Below, one piece after another: positions 1-7,848 of a DNA stretch of 64,000 nt. Origin of the DNA: CAWGHZ01 sp963822575 (lineage in GTDB: Bacteria; Pseudomonadota; Alphaproteobacteria; MPNO01; DASWLB01); the NCBI GenBank assembly GCA_963822575.1, contig CAWGHZ010000007.1, positions 310,001 through 374,000 on the forward strand. The letters are read 5' to 3'. The first letter of the stretch is position 1; each line of letters opens with the position of its first letter. A program made the position numbers and the translations under genes. The notes beneath the pieces are model-generated. The model was given only the letters and a program-made list of their open reading frames with translations. It did no database searches and was not told where the DNA came from.

Positions 1-249
1 GGTGATATTGATCACCGCGCCGGTCGCCTGCTTTATGCGCGGCAGGAACTGCATGAATACGGCGGGGTCGGGCGTCGGCCGCCCGTCCTTCGGGTCGCGC
101 GCGTGCAGATGGAGGACCGCGGCGCCCGCCTCTGCGGCGGCTATGGCCTGGGTGGCGATGTCGTTCGGCGTGTAGGGAAGGCCGTCCGACATGGTGGGCG
201 TGTGCACGCCGCCCGTCACCGCGCAGGTGATGATGACCTTGTCGGGCAT
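1..249 (-). CDS. Beta-keto acid cleavage enzyme (BKACE, DUF849), N-terminal part
   Basis: Only the first 83 codons are in the window; the gene continues past the left edge. The translation opens MPDKVIITCAVTGGVHTP and carries LHLHARDP at about residue 46. The His-x-His of that motif is the zinc-binding pair of the BKACE family, which condenses a beta-keto acid with acetyl-CoA to give acetoacetate and a CoA thioester. Its ATG overlaps the stop of the lipocalin-like gene (TAATG), so it is translationally coupled to the end of a long catabolic operon. The substrate cannot be read from the fragment; a lower-pathway keto acid is inferred from context. Confidence 0.85.
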   Translation of the reverse strand, partial: MPDKVIITCAVTGGVHTPTMSDGLPYTPNDIATQAIAAAEAGAAVLHLHARDPKDGRPTPDPAVFMQFLPRIKQATGAVINIT

Positions 250-632
250 TACTTCACCGGCGCCCAGATCATCTCGCCGCGCGAACCGTCGGGCGCGTCG
301 GAGGCGAGGATCAGGTTCTCGCCCTCCCAGCCGACCTCGCGGCGGAACACCCCGCCAATCTGCGCCGGGTTCGAATGGTATTCGAGGTGGTGGAGCATCA
401 CGTTGCCGTCGAACTCGTAGGGGCCGGCGTAGCAGTTCGACCCGGTCGGCGCGCCCTGGGTGCCGGCCGGCGCGCCCTGGAACCCGACCGACATGAAGCC
501 GGTGTCGCTGTAGGTGAGGAACCCCTTGGCCTCGCCCGGCTTGCCAAGCGGCCAGGTGACGGTGCCGTCGGGCGCGGTGACGCGCCGCGCGACCAGCCGC
601 CAGGCGCCGACATGGCGTGGTTTCTCTGCCAT
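249..632 (-). CDS. Lipocalin-like domain protein
   Basis: A 127-residue protein starting MAEKPRHVGAWRLV. The opening GAWRLV, a central strand region around LTYSDTGFMSV and the HHLEYHSNP segment match small lipocalin-like proteins (PF13924 type) found in catabolic operons. No signal peptide is visible, so it is probably cytoplasmic. The ATG at 632 was chosen because the homologous start is there; the open frame runs further upstream into the neighbouring cupin. The stop overlaps the start of the BKACE gene. Binding of a small hydrophobic ligand is a family-level guess; no catalytic residues are recognised. Confidence 0.75.
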   Translation of the reverse strand: MAEKPRHVGAWRLVARRVTAPDGTVTWPLGKPGEAKGFLTYSDTGFMSVGFQGAPAGTQGAPTGSNCYAGPYEFDGNVMLHHLEYHSNPAQIGGVFRREVGWEGENLILASDAPDGSRGEMIWAPVK

Positions 633-640
633 CGTTTCCC

Positions 641-1060
641 CTAGTCCTGTGCCGGAACCCTGTCCGTCGCGCCGAGATGGGCGACGGTCTCGCCCGTCTC
701 GGTGAAGGTGCGGGTGACGCGTTCGGTGGCGTACACCCAGTGGAGCGCCAGCGTGGCCTGACCGACGCTGGCGAAGCGGTGCGACACGCCTTCGGGCACG
801 AAGGCCGCGTCGCCCGGGTGCACGCGCACCGCGTCGCGGCCGGCGACCTCCATCAGCCCCTCGCCCTCCAGCACCAGCACCTGCTCGTCGCAATTGTGCG
901 AATGGAACGGGATCGCCTTGCCGGGCGGCAGGCGGGTGATGCCGGTGTGGATGCGCGCCCCCGCGCCGCGGCCGGGCGAGACGTGGCGGATCGTCTCGAC
1001 GCCGTCGCCGCGCGCGACGCGCTCGGCGTCCGCGGCGCGGATCACCTCGGGGTGCGCCAC
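641..1060 (-). CDS. Cupin-domain protein (tandem copy 2)
   Basis: A 139-residue single-cupin protein. The metal-binding cupin motif 1 is seen as PFHSHNCDEQVLVLEGEG (about residues 51-68), and motif 2 includes GDAAFVPEGVSHRF (about residues 83-96). It is a clear paralogue of the adjacent upstream gene: equal length and the same PFHSHNCDEQVL core. One base separates the two genes. Cupins next to BKACE and ligase genes may be dioxygenases, isomerases or sensors of pathway intermediates; the sequence alone does not choose. The cupin fold is certain, the function unknown. Confidence 0.85.
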   Translation of the reverse strand: MAHPEVIRAADAERVARGDGVETIRHVSPGRGAGARIHTGITRLPPGKAIPFHSHNCDEQVLVLEGEGLMEVAGRDAVRVHPGDAAFVPEGVSHRFASVGQATLALHWVYATERVTRTFTETGETVAHLGATDRVPAQD

Positions 1061-1061
1061 G

Positions 1062-1481
1062 TCAGACCTTGTCGTAGGCCGAGAGGTGCGGGACGGTCTT
1101 GCCCAACTCGGCGAAGGTGCGCGTCACCTTCTCGGTGTCGTAGATCCACAGGATGGTGAGCGGCCCGTCGCCCGTGTTGATGAACCGGTGGACGCGCCCC
1201 TCAGGGATGAACGACATGTCGTGCGTCTTCACGAAATGCGGCGCCTCGCCCTCGATGTCGACCTGCGCCTCGCCGTCCAGGATCAGCACCTGCTCGTCGC
1301 AATTGTGCGAATGGAACGGGATCTTGGTGCCCTTGGGAAAGGTCGTCGTGCCAGTGCAGACATGGGCGCCGAGCCCGCGGTCATGCCCGACGAACGAGCG
1401 GGTCACGACCCCGTCGCCGCGCTCGAACGCGGTCGCCTTGTCGTACGCGATGATGTCGGGCTTCGCCATCGTCTTGGCCAT
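1062..1481 (-). CDS. Cupin-domain protein (tandem copy 1)
   Basis: A 139-residue single-cupin protein, first of a tandem pair. It has KIPFHSHNCDEQVLILDGEA at about residues 48-67 and MSFIPEGRVHRFINTGDG in the second motif. The putative metal ligands (His, His, Glu, then His) match those of the second copy, while the rest has diverged, so both copies are probably functional. The start follows a GGAGGATCTCCC-type leader about 7 bases upstream. It opens the cupin-cupin-lipocalin-BKACE subunit after a 66-base gap from the flavoprotein gene. The reaction is not known. Confidence 0.85.
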   Translation of the reverse strand: MAKTMAKPDIIAYDKATAFERGDGVVTRSFVGHDRGLGAHVCTGTTTFPKGTKIPFHSHNCDEQVLILDGEAQVDIEGEAPHFVKTHDMSFIPEGRVHRFINTGDGPLTILWIYDTEKVTRTFAELGKTVPHLSAYDKV

Positions 1482-1547
1482 GGGAGATCCTCCCGTCGTG
1501 GATTTCGCCGAGTCTAGCCCGCGGGGCGGGCGGGGGATAGGGCGTCG

Positions 1548-2033
1548 TCAGTCCGCGTCCCAAGGGATGGAGGCGCCCAAGCCGTGCGACAAGGTCTTCA
1601 CGTCGTCGGGCTGCCAGACGTGGCGCGGCGGGGACTCGAAGGTGGCCTCGGGCGTGATGCGGACGACGACGCGGCCCTCCTTGCGGGCGAGCGCGTAGAT
1701 GCGCTCGCGCTCTTCCTTGGGCATGGGCTGGCTTGCCATCAGCTCCACCACTTTGGCCATCAGCTCCTCGCCGCCCTCGGTCTCGATCTTTGCGCGGCCG
1801 TAAACCAGCAGGTAGGTGGGCGGCCATTTCTCGTCGAGGATGCAGAGCGAGACCTGCGGGTTCCGCTGCACGGCCCTCGCCTTCGCGCGGCCCATCATGG
1901 TTGAGACCAATATGTCGTCGCCGTCCATCACGTAATAGACCACGGACATGGACGGGCCGTGCGCCTTGCGCGCATAGCCGTACACGCAGGTGCGGTGCCT
2001 GCGGACGAAGTCGCGCCGTTCCGCGCCGTTCAT
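1548..2033 (-). CDS. Pyridoxamine 5'-phosphate oxidase-fold protein
   Basis: A 161-residue PNPOx-like split-barrel protein. MSVVYYVMDGDDILVSTMMGRAKA and the PQVSLCILDEKWPPTYLLVYG strand pair are the typical flavin- or F420-binding half-barrel of the general-stress/PNPOx-like superfamily, much shorter than true PdxH (about 215 aa). Its ATG overlaps the stop of the M17 peptidase gene by four bases (ATGA), so it is coupled to that gene. The likely activity is an FMN-dependent reductase or oxidase of unknown substrate; no PLP role is implied. Confidence 0.8.
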   Translation of the reverse strand: MNGAERRDFVRRHRTCVYGYARKAHGPSMSVVYYVMDGDDILVSTMMGRAKARAVQRNPQVSLCILDEKWPPTYLLVYGRAKIETEGGEELMAKVVELMASQPMPKEERERIYALARKEGRVVVRITPEATFESPPRHVWQPDDVKTLSHGLGASIPWDAD

Positions 2034-3433
2034 CGCCGTGCTCCCTTCCGCTTGCCGAACCGCTCGGCGATCAGGGCGTAGACCGCGCGCAGGGCCTGCG
2101 CCTCGCCCCCCTGGGGATGGCCCGGCTTGTCGCGACCGTTCCACGCCATCAGGTCGATGTGGAGCCAGGGCGTCGTCGGGCTCACGAACTCGTTGAGGTA
2201 GAGCGCCGCGGTGATGGCGCCGCCCTGGCCGCCCTCCGATACGTTGTTGATGTCGGCGACCGGGCTTTTCAGCATTTCGCGATAGGGCTTCCACAGCGGC
2301 ATGCGCCACATCGGGTCGTTCTCGCGCGTGCCGGCCGCGAGCGCCGCTTCGGCCCAGCGATCGTCGTTGCAGAAAAGGGCGGGGAGGTCCGGCCCAAGCG
2401 CGACGCGCGCCGCGCCGGTGAGCGTCGCGTAGTCGACGATGACCGCGGGATTCTCGCGGTCGGCCTCGGCCAGCGCGTCGCACAGGATCAGCCGTCCCTC
2501 GGCGTCGGTGTTGCCGATCTCGACGGTGATGCCTTTCCGCGTCTTCACCACGTCGAGCGGGCGGATGGAATTGCCCGAGACCGAGTTCTCGACGGCGGGG
2601 ACGAGGACCCGGAGGCGGACGGGCAGGCGGGCCACCATGATCATGTGGGCGAGGCCCAGCACGTGCGCGCCGCCGCCCATGTCCTTTTTCATGCGGAGCA
2701 TGCCGGTGGCCGGCTTGAGGTCGAGCCCGCCGGTGTCGAAGCAGACTCCCTTGCCGCACAGCGTCACCTTGGGGTCGGAGGCGCGGCCCCAGGTGATGTC
2801 GATCAGGCGCGGGGCGCGCGCGGCGGCGCGGCCGACGGCGTGGACGGTCGGGTAGTTCTTCGCCAAAAGCTGGTCGCCGACGATGACGCTGAACTTCGCC
2901 TTGTGCTTGCGGGCAAGCGTGCGGGCGGCCGCGGCGAGCTCGCCCGGGCCGAGGTCTTCGGTGGGCGTGTTTATGAGGTCGCGGACGAGCACCGTCGCCT
3001 CGGCCGTCGCGCGCACGTAGGGGCGGTCGCAGTTCGCCGGCCAGACGAGGGCACGGGCGGGGCCCGGCTTCGCGTCCGATTTGTAGCGCGCGAACTTGTA
3101 GGAAGCGAGCGCCCAGGCGAGGCCGGCGGCGGTCGCGTGGCGCGCGTCGGGCCGGCCCTCGATGCGATAGGTTCCGGGCGGCAGCGCGGCGGCGACGGCG
3201 GCCCAGTTGGCGTAGGCCTCGGCGGGCTCGGCGCCGACCAGCACGCGGGCGAGCGCGCCGTCCTTGCCGGGCACCATGCGCCAGGTGCCGGGCTCGGCCT
3301 TGAAGTCGGTCGCCGCCGCCCAGGCGCGGGTCGCGGCATCCTGTCGCTTCAGCCAGGCGTCGAACCCGGATTTCTCCAGCCAGACCAGCGGGATCGTCTT
3401 CGCGTCGGCGCGCTCGCGAAAGGTCTGCGCCAT
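2030..3433 (-). CDS. M17 leucyl aminopeptidase family protein
   Basis: A 467-residue peptidase. The C-terminal catalytic domain has the M17 hallmarks: GKGVCFDTGGLDLKP with the metal-binding Asp and MKKDMGGGA with the catalytic Lys around the middle, and NTDAEGRLILCDAL as the family signature. The N-terminal domain is degenerate, as usual for the short alphaproteobacterial M17 paralogue. The start MAQTFRERADAK was preferred to upstream codons that lie inside the preceding hydrolase. It sits one base after that hydrolase stop. It releases N-terminal amino acids with two divalent metals; in this operon it might instead deconjugate an amino acid amide, which is inference. Confidence 0.88.
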   Translation of the reverse strand: MAQTFRERADAKTIPLVWLEKSGFDAWLKRQDAATRAWAAATDFKAEPGTWRMVPGKDGALARVLVGAEPAEAYANWAAVAAALPPGTYRIEGRPDARHATAAGLAWALASYKFARYKSDAKPGPARALVWPANCDRPYVRATAEATVLVRDLINTPTEDLGPGELAAAARTLARKHKAKFSVIVGDQLLAKNYPTVHAVGRAAARAPRLIDITWGRASDPKVTLCGKGVCFDTGGLDLKPATGMLRMKKDMGGGAHVLGLAHMIMVARLPVRLRVLVPAVENSVSGNSIRPLDVVKTRKGITVEIGNTDAEGRLILCDALAEADRENPAVIVDYATLTGAARVALGPDLPALFCNDDRWAEAALAAGTRENDPMWRMPLWKPYREMLKSPVADINNVSEGGQGGAITAALYLNEFVSPTTPWLHIDLMAWNGRDKPGHPQGGEAQALRAVYALIAERFGKRKGARR

Positions 3434-3434
3434 G

Positions 3435-4226
3435 TCAGGCGCCCCGGTGCTTGTCGAGGAAGGCAGCGAGCGCCTGGTTGAAGCGCTCCGGCTGCTCGAC
3501 GTTGGAGATGTGCCCGGCCGGGCCGAACTCGGCATACTCCGATCCCGGGATGCGCTTGTGCATGTCGCGCGACGGTTCGAGCATGCCGTCCTGCAGCCCG
3601 CAGACGATCAGCGTCGGCGTCTTGATCTGGCCGATCCTCGGCAGATAGTCGAGGTTCACCAGCGCATGGCCGCACCCGACATAGCCGTCGACCGAAGTCG
3701 ACGACACCATGCTGCGGAAGCGCGCGATGACATCGGGGTGCGCCGCGCGATAGCCCTCGGTGAACCAGCGCTCGACGGTGGGATCGGCGAGCGGCGCCAT
3801 GCCCTGGGACTTGGCGATCTCGATGCGCGGCGGCCAGTTGGCGCGGTAGGGCTCGGGCGCGTCGGCGCGCGAATCCGCGACGCAGATCGAGGCGACGCGG
3901 TCCGCGTGGTCCAGCGCGAGGCCAAGCGCCGTCATGCCGCCGATCGAGACGCCGGCGAAGTGCGAGCGCTCGATGCCGAGATGGTCCCACAGCGCGAGCA
4001 CGTCGGCGACCAGGTCCTTCATCAGCCAGGGCGGGGTCGGTGCGGGCGTCTGGCCGTGGCCGCGCTTGTCGTAGCGCAGGATGTGCCAGTCCGACTTGAG
4101 CGCGGCGACCTGCGGATCCCACATGGAGAGGTCGGTCGCGAGCGAGTTGGAGAAGGTAAGCCAGGGCGCGCTCTCGTTGCCCTCGATGATGTAGTTCAGC
4201 GTGACGCCGTTGACCGTCGCTTTCAT
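3435..4226 (-). CDS. Alpha/beta hydrolase, 3-oxoadipate enol-lactonase-like
   Basis: A 263-residue alpha/beta hydrolase resembling PcaD. The oxyanion region is near residue 27, the nucleophile elbow GVSIGGM places Ser94 as nucleophile, and GPAGHISNVEQPERF near residue 239 supplies the catalytic His. Length and layout fit enol-lactone hydrolases of the beta-ketoadipate pathway. The gene lies between the acyl-CoA ligase and the M17 peptidase in the same minus-strand operon. No pcaB, pcaC, pcaG or pcaH is seen in the window, so a related lactone or ester substrate is equally possible. Confidence 0.8.
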   Translation of the reverse strand: MKATVNGVTLNYIIEGNESAPWLTFSNSLATDLSMWDPQVAALKSDWHILRYDKRGHGQTPAPTPPWLMKDLVADVLALWDHLGIERSHFAGVSIGGMTALGLALDHADRVASICVADSRADAPEPYRANWPPRIEIAKSQGMAPLADPTVERWFTEGYRAAHPDVIARFRSMVSSTSVDGYVGCGHALVNLDYLPRIGQIKTPTLIVCGLQDGMLEPSRDMHKRIPGSEYAEFGPAGHISNVEQPERFNQALAAFLDKHRGA

Positions 4227-4301
4227 CGCGTCCCCCGTGTCTTGCGTTGATGCGACGATAGCGCCGCCATTGCGATGACGCCACCGGTTCGCTTCGGGAT
4301 T

Positions 4302-5858
4302 TCAGCGCAGGCCGCGCAGGGCGAGCTTGTCGATCTTTGCGGCGCCGGATTTGGGAAGGGCATCGACGATCTCGATCGCGACCGGCACCTTGTAGGGGGC
4401 GAGGCGTTCGGCGCACCACGCCTTGATCTCGTCGGCGGTCGCGGCGGCGCCGGGCTTCAGCGCGACGAACGCCTTCACCACCTCGCCGCGGAATTCGTCG
4501 GGCGCGCCGACAGCGGCGGCCTCGTGCACCGCGGGGTGGGCATGCAGCACCTCGTCCACCTCGCGCGGATAGACATTGTAGCCGCCGACGAAGATCAGCT
4601 CCTTCTTGCGGTCGACGACGAACAGATATCCCTCGTCGTCGAAATAGCCGATGTCGCCGGTATAGAGCCAGCCGTCGCGGATGGCGTTGGCGGTCTCGTC
4701 CGGCCGGTTCCGGTAGCCGACGGTGAATTGCGGGCCCCGCACGCGAATCTCGCCGCGCTCGCCCGGCGGCATCGTGTGCGTGCCGGTCGCCAAATCGACG
4801 ACCTGGATGTCGGTTTCCGGCGGCACGATGCCGACCGACATCAGCTTGCGCGGCGCGTCGACCGGGCTGCAGGTCACCGGCGCGCCCTCGGACATGCCGA
4901 GACCTTCGAGGATCGGCGCGCCGGTCTTCTTCTCCCAGCTTTCGAGCAACGCGCCGGGGCAGGGCGCCCCGCCGGCGAGGCAGAACTTGAGCGCCGAGAG
5001 GTCGGTCTTGTCGAAAGTCTCGTGCGCCATCAGCCCGAAATAGATCGAGGCCGGCCCGCCCGGGAACACGGTCACGCGGTGACGGTCGAGCTCCGCGAGC
5101 ACGATCTCGGGCTTGTAGCGCGGCACGATCACCAGCGAGCCGCGGATGTACATCGCCCAGAGGCAGCCGAAATGGTGGCCGAAGACGTGGAACATCGGCG
5201 CGACGATCAGGAGCCGTTCGGCGTCGAAATCCATCGGCCAGAGCGAGGTGATCTGGCGGCAGTAGGAGACGAGCCCGGCATGGGTGTGCTCGGCGCCCTT
5301 GGGCACGCCCGTCGTGCCGCCGGTGAAGAAGATGCAGGACCGGTCGCCCGCGGCGGGGAAGGGGCGCGGCAGGGTGACCCCCGCGTCCTTCGCCCATGTG
5401 CCGATGGTGCGGCCCTCGGGCTCGACCACCTCGACCGCGCATCGATCGAGCTTGGTGGCCTGGGCACGCGCCTTCGGCTCGTGGTCGGGAGCGGCCAGGA
5501 TGACGGCGGGCTGGGTGTCCGCCATCAGCGGCGTCATCTCGCGCTCGGTATAGGCCGGGTTCATCGGCGCGACCTGCGCGCCCGCGGCCATGGAGGCGAG
5601 CGAGGCGACCGCCATCTCGACCGAATTGTTCATCAGCAGCACGACGCGGCTGCCGCGCGCGCCGAGCGCGCGGAGCCGGTCGGCCAACCCGCCGATTGCG
5701 CGCGCGAGCTCGGCATAGGTGAGCGTCCGGCCCTCGCAATGGAGCGCGTTGCGGTCGGGCACATGGCGGGCCGCGAAGTCGATCGCGTGCACGATCGTCG
5801 GGTAGTCCGGCAGGGCCGGATCGACCGGATCGTTCAAGCGTTCGGTCGGGTGGCGCAT
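4302..5858 (-). CDS. AMP-dependent acyl-CoA synthetase/ligase
   Basis: A 518-residue ANL-superfamily ligase. FFTGGTTGVPKGAEHTHAG is the ATP/AMP-binding P-loop motif at about residues 175-195, LYTGDIGYFDDEGYLFVVDR holds the adenylate-binding Asp and hinge, and PKSGAAKIDKLALR near the C-terminus carries the catalytic Lys. It forms an acyl-AMP and then a CoA thioester of a carboxylic acid. The gene starts two bases before the TRAP dctM stop (one-base gap), so it is co-transcribed with an organic-acid importer, and the imported acid is its likely substrate. Chain or ring specificity is not readable. Confidence 0.88.
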   Translation of the reverse strand: MRHPTERLNDPVDPALPDYPTIVHAIDFAARHVPDRNALHCEGRTLTYAELARAIGGLADRLRALGARGSRVVLLMNNSVEMAVASLASMAAGAQVAPMNPAYTEREMTPLMADTQPAVILAAPDHEPKARAQATKLDRCAVEVVEPEGRTIGTWAKDAGVTLPRPFPAAGDRSCIFFTGGTTGVPKGAEHTHAGLVSYCRQITSLWPMDFDAERLLIVAPMFHVFGHHFGCLWAMYIRGSLVIVPRYKPEIVLAELDRHRVTVFPGGPASIYFGLMAHETFDKTDLSALKFCLAGGAPCPGALLESWEKKTGAPILEGLGMSEGAPVTCSPVDAPRKLMSVGIVPPETDIQVVDLATGTHTMPPGERGEIRVRGPQFTVGYRNRPDETANAIRDGWLYTGDIGYFDDEGYLFVVDRKKELIFVGGYNVYPREVDEVLHAHPAVHEAAAVGAPDEFRGEVVKAFVALKPGAAATADEIKAWCAERLAPYKVPVAIEIVDALPKSGAAKIDKLALRGLR

Positions 5859-5859
5859 G

Positions 5860-7173
5860 TCACATCGTTGAGGGCAGCCAGAGCGAGATGCTCGGGAAGG
5901 CGATCAGGAGCGTCATGATGATGACTTCGCAGCCGAGGAACCACAGGCACCCGCGGAAGATCGTTTCGAGCGAGATGGAATCGCCCACCACCGATTTCAC
6001 CACGTAGACGTTGAACCCGACCGGCGGAGTCAGGAGCCCGATCTCGACATACTTCACCACCAGGACGCCGAGCCATACAAGGTCGAGATTGAGCGCCTGG
6101 AACATCGGCACCAGGACGGGAATGGTGATCAGCACGATCCCCAGCGGATCGAGGAACATGCCCAGGATCAAATAGATGATCGAGGTGGCGATCACCAGGA
6201 GCGTCGGGTCGAGCGCCCAGTCGCCGATCATGCCGGCGAACATCGCGGCGATGCCGGCGAAGGCGAGGAGCTTGGTGTACATCACCGCGCCCATGCCGAC
6301 GAAGAAGATCTGCGCCGTGGTGCCCATCGCGTCCTCGAGCGCGGCGATGAAGCCCTTGACGCCGAGCTTGCCGCGCAGGACGCCGATCACCGTCGCGAGG
6401 AAGGCGCCGGCCGCGCCCGCCTCGGTGGGCGTGACGACGCCGCCATAGAGCCCGCCGATGATGCCGAGGATCAGCGCGAGGAGCGGCCACACCTCGCCTA
6501 GCGCCTGCCAGCGCTCGCGCCGGAGCGCCGCGGGGTCGGTGACGGGGAGCTTGGGCGCGATGTGCGGGTTCATCCGGCAGCGCGTCACCAGCATGGTGGC
6601 GTAGACCACGGCGGTGAGAAGGCCGGGCAGCACGCCCGCGATCAGGAGCTTGGCGATCGAGACCTGGGCGAAGATGCCGTAGAGCACGAACAGGATCGAA
6701 GGCGGGATCAGCGCGGCCAAGGTGCCGGCCGAGGCGACGACGCCGGTCGCCAGGCTCTTGTCGTAGCCCTGCGCCAGCATCTCGGGGATGGCGAGCCGCC
6801 CCATCGCGGCGGCGGCGGCGACGGACGAGCCGCAGGCGGCGGCGAAGCCCGCGCACGCGAAGTTGGTGGCGACGGCGAGCCCGCCCGGCAGATTGCCGAA
6901 CCACAACCGCGCGGCGCGGAACAGCGCCGAGGAGATGCCCGAGTTGGTGGCGATCGAGCCCATCAGGAGGAACATCGGGATCGCGGTCAGGTCCCAGCTC
7001 GCCGCGAAGCTGAAAGGCGCGTCGCGGATCACGCTGATGGCGACGTGCAGGTTGATCAAATACCAGAAGCCCACGAACGACACGCCGCCGAGCGCGACCC
7101 CGATCGGAATGCGCAGCGCGATCAGCCCGAGGATCGCGACCAGGCTGACGATCGAGACGGTGAGCGCGCTCAT
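5860..7173 (-). CDS. dctM: TRAP transporter large permease (DctM family)
   Basis: A 437-residue, strongly hydrophobic protein with about 12 membrane segments, of the length and topology of DctM. MSALTVSIVSLVAILGLIAL opens it, and a characteristic middle section reads ACGSSVAAAAAMGRLAIPEM followed by GTLAALIPPSILFVLYGI. Its ATG overlaps the DctQ stop (ATGA). DctM is the ion-coupled translocation subunit in the inner membrane and works with DctQ and the periplasmic DctP downstream on the map. An aromatic or carboxylic acid substrate is inferred from the adjacent CoA ligase. Confidence 0.93.
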   Translation of the reverse strand: MSALTVSIVSLVAILGLIALRIPIGVALGGVSFVGFWYLINLHVAISVIRDAPFSFAASWDLTAIPMFLLMGSIATNSGISSALFRAARLWFGNLPGGLAVATNFACAGFAAACGSSVAAAAAMGRLAIPEMLAQGYDKSLATGVVASAGTLAALIPPSILFVLYGIFAQVSIAKLLIAGVLPGLLTAVVYATMLVTRCRMNPHIAPKLPVTDPAALRRERWQALGEVWPLLALILGIIGGLYGGVVTPTEAGAAGAFLATVIGVLRGKLGVKGFIAALEDAMGTTAQIFFVGMGAVMYTKLLAFAGIAAMFAGMIGDWALDPTLLVIATSIIYLILGMFLDPLGIVLITIPVLVPMFQALNLDLVWLGVLVVKYVEIGLLTPPVGFNVYVVKSVVGDSISLETIFRGCLWFLGCEVIIMTLLIAFPSISLWLPSTM

Positions 7174-7694
7174 GCCGCCCCGCTCCCGGCGGCCTCGCCG
7201 CCGGCAAGGCGGCGGCGCACGTCGCGGATCACGCGCAGCACCAGGTAGATCACCATCAGCCCACCCGCGACCGGCAGGAGCCAGCGGCTCGGCCAGACGG
7301 GGATATAGGCGCTGCCGGCCTGCCAGGACTCGTTCGCCGCCATCTGCTCGCCGGCGCGAATCCAGGTCTCCCAGGTGAACAGCCCGACATAGACCGCGGT
7401 GATCAGGTGCACCACCGTGTCGAGCCAGGCGGTGAAGCGGGGCGAAGCGAAGCGGGTGAACAGCTCCACCCTGATGTGCGCGTCGCGCGCGGCGATCCAC
7501 GCCCACGGCAGGTACGCCGTTGCCACCATGTAGTAGGCGGCGACGATCTCGGTCGTGCCGCTGAACGGATGGTTGAAGACGGTTCGGCCGGTCACGTCGA
7601 CCGTCACATGCATCATCATCAGGAAGCCGGCGAGCAGCCCCACCCACATCAAAGCGTAAATCGGGATCGCCAGCCAGCGGAGCGCTCGGTCCAT
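7170..7694 (-). CDS. dctQ: TRAP transporter small permease (DctQ family)
   Basis: A 174-residue membrane protein with four predicted helices, including a first segment IPIYALMWVGLLAGFLMMMH and the region VATAYLPWAWIAARDAHIRVE that matches the DctQ core. DctQ partners the large subunit DctM in the inner membrane. The gene is upstream of and overlaps dctM, and is separated from dctP by about 150 bases that hold a palindromic repeat. A terminal Ala/Gly-rich tail (GGEAAGSGAA) is unremarkable. Confidence 0.9.
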   Translation of the reverse strand: MDRALRWLAIPIYALMWVGLLAGFLMMMHVTVDVTGRTVFNHPFSGTTEIVAAYYMVATAYLPWAWIAARDAHIRVELFTRFASPRFTAWLDTVVHLITAVYVGLFTWETWIRAGEQMAANESWQAGSAYIPVWPSRWLLPVAGGLMVIYLVLRVIRDVRRRLAGGEAAGSGAA

Positions 7695-7740
7695 GGGATG
7701 GAGGATTCCGGCCCTGTCAATCGCGAGGCTTGTATACGAG

Positions 7741-7821
7741 CGTCATTGCGAGATGCGAAGCGACGAAGCAATCCAGAACCGCGACACGGCCCTGGATTGC
7801 CTCGCTTGGCTCGCAATGACG
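7741..7821. repeat. Palindromic intergenic element (CGTCATTGCGAG type)
   Basis: CGTCATTGCGAG at 7741-7752 is repeated in inverse at 7810-7821 (CTCGCAATGACG), with a second inner inverse pair (CAATCCAG at about 7770, CTGGATTG at about 7792). The two arms can form a cruciform or mRNA hairpin. This type of element is common between genes in alphaproteobacterial genomes. It lies between dctP and dctQ, where a hairpin could protect the dctP message or attenuate read-through and so give more binding protein than permease; that role is inference. Confidence 0.8.
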
Positions 7822-7848
7822 GCGACGGCGTGCGTCATCGGGACGCGA

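Noticed and set aside
3435..4226. Complete beta-ketoadipate (pca) pathway
   Set aside because: Only a PcaD-like hydrolase is present, with no pcaB, pcaC, pcaG, pcaH, pcaI, pcaJ or pcaF, so the pathway is not assigned.
3349..5739. A 796-codon minus-strand open frame over the ligase and hydrolase genes
   Set aside because: It lies in a shifted frame of the recognised acyl-CoA ligase and hydrolase on the same strand and reads as Arg-rich noise.
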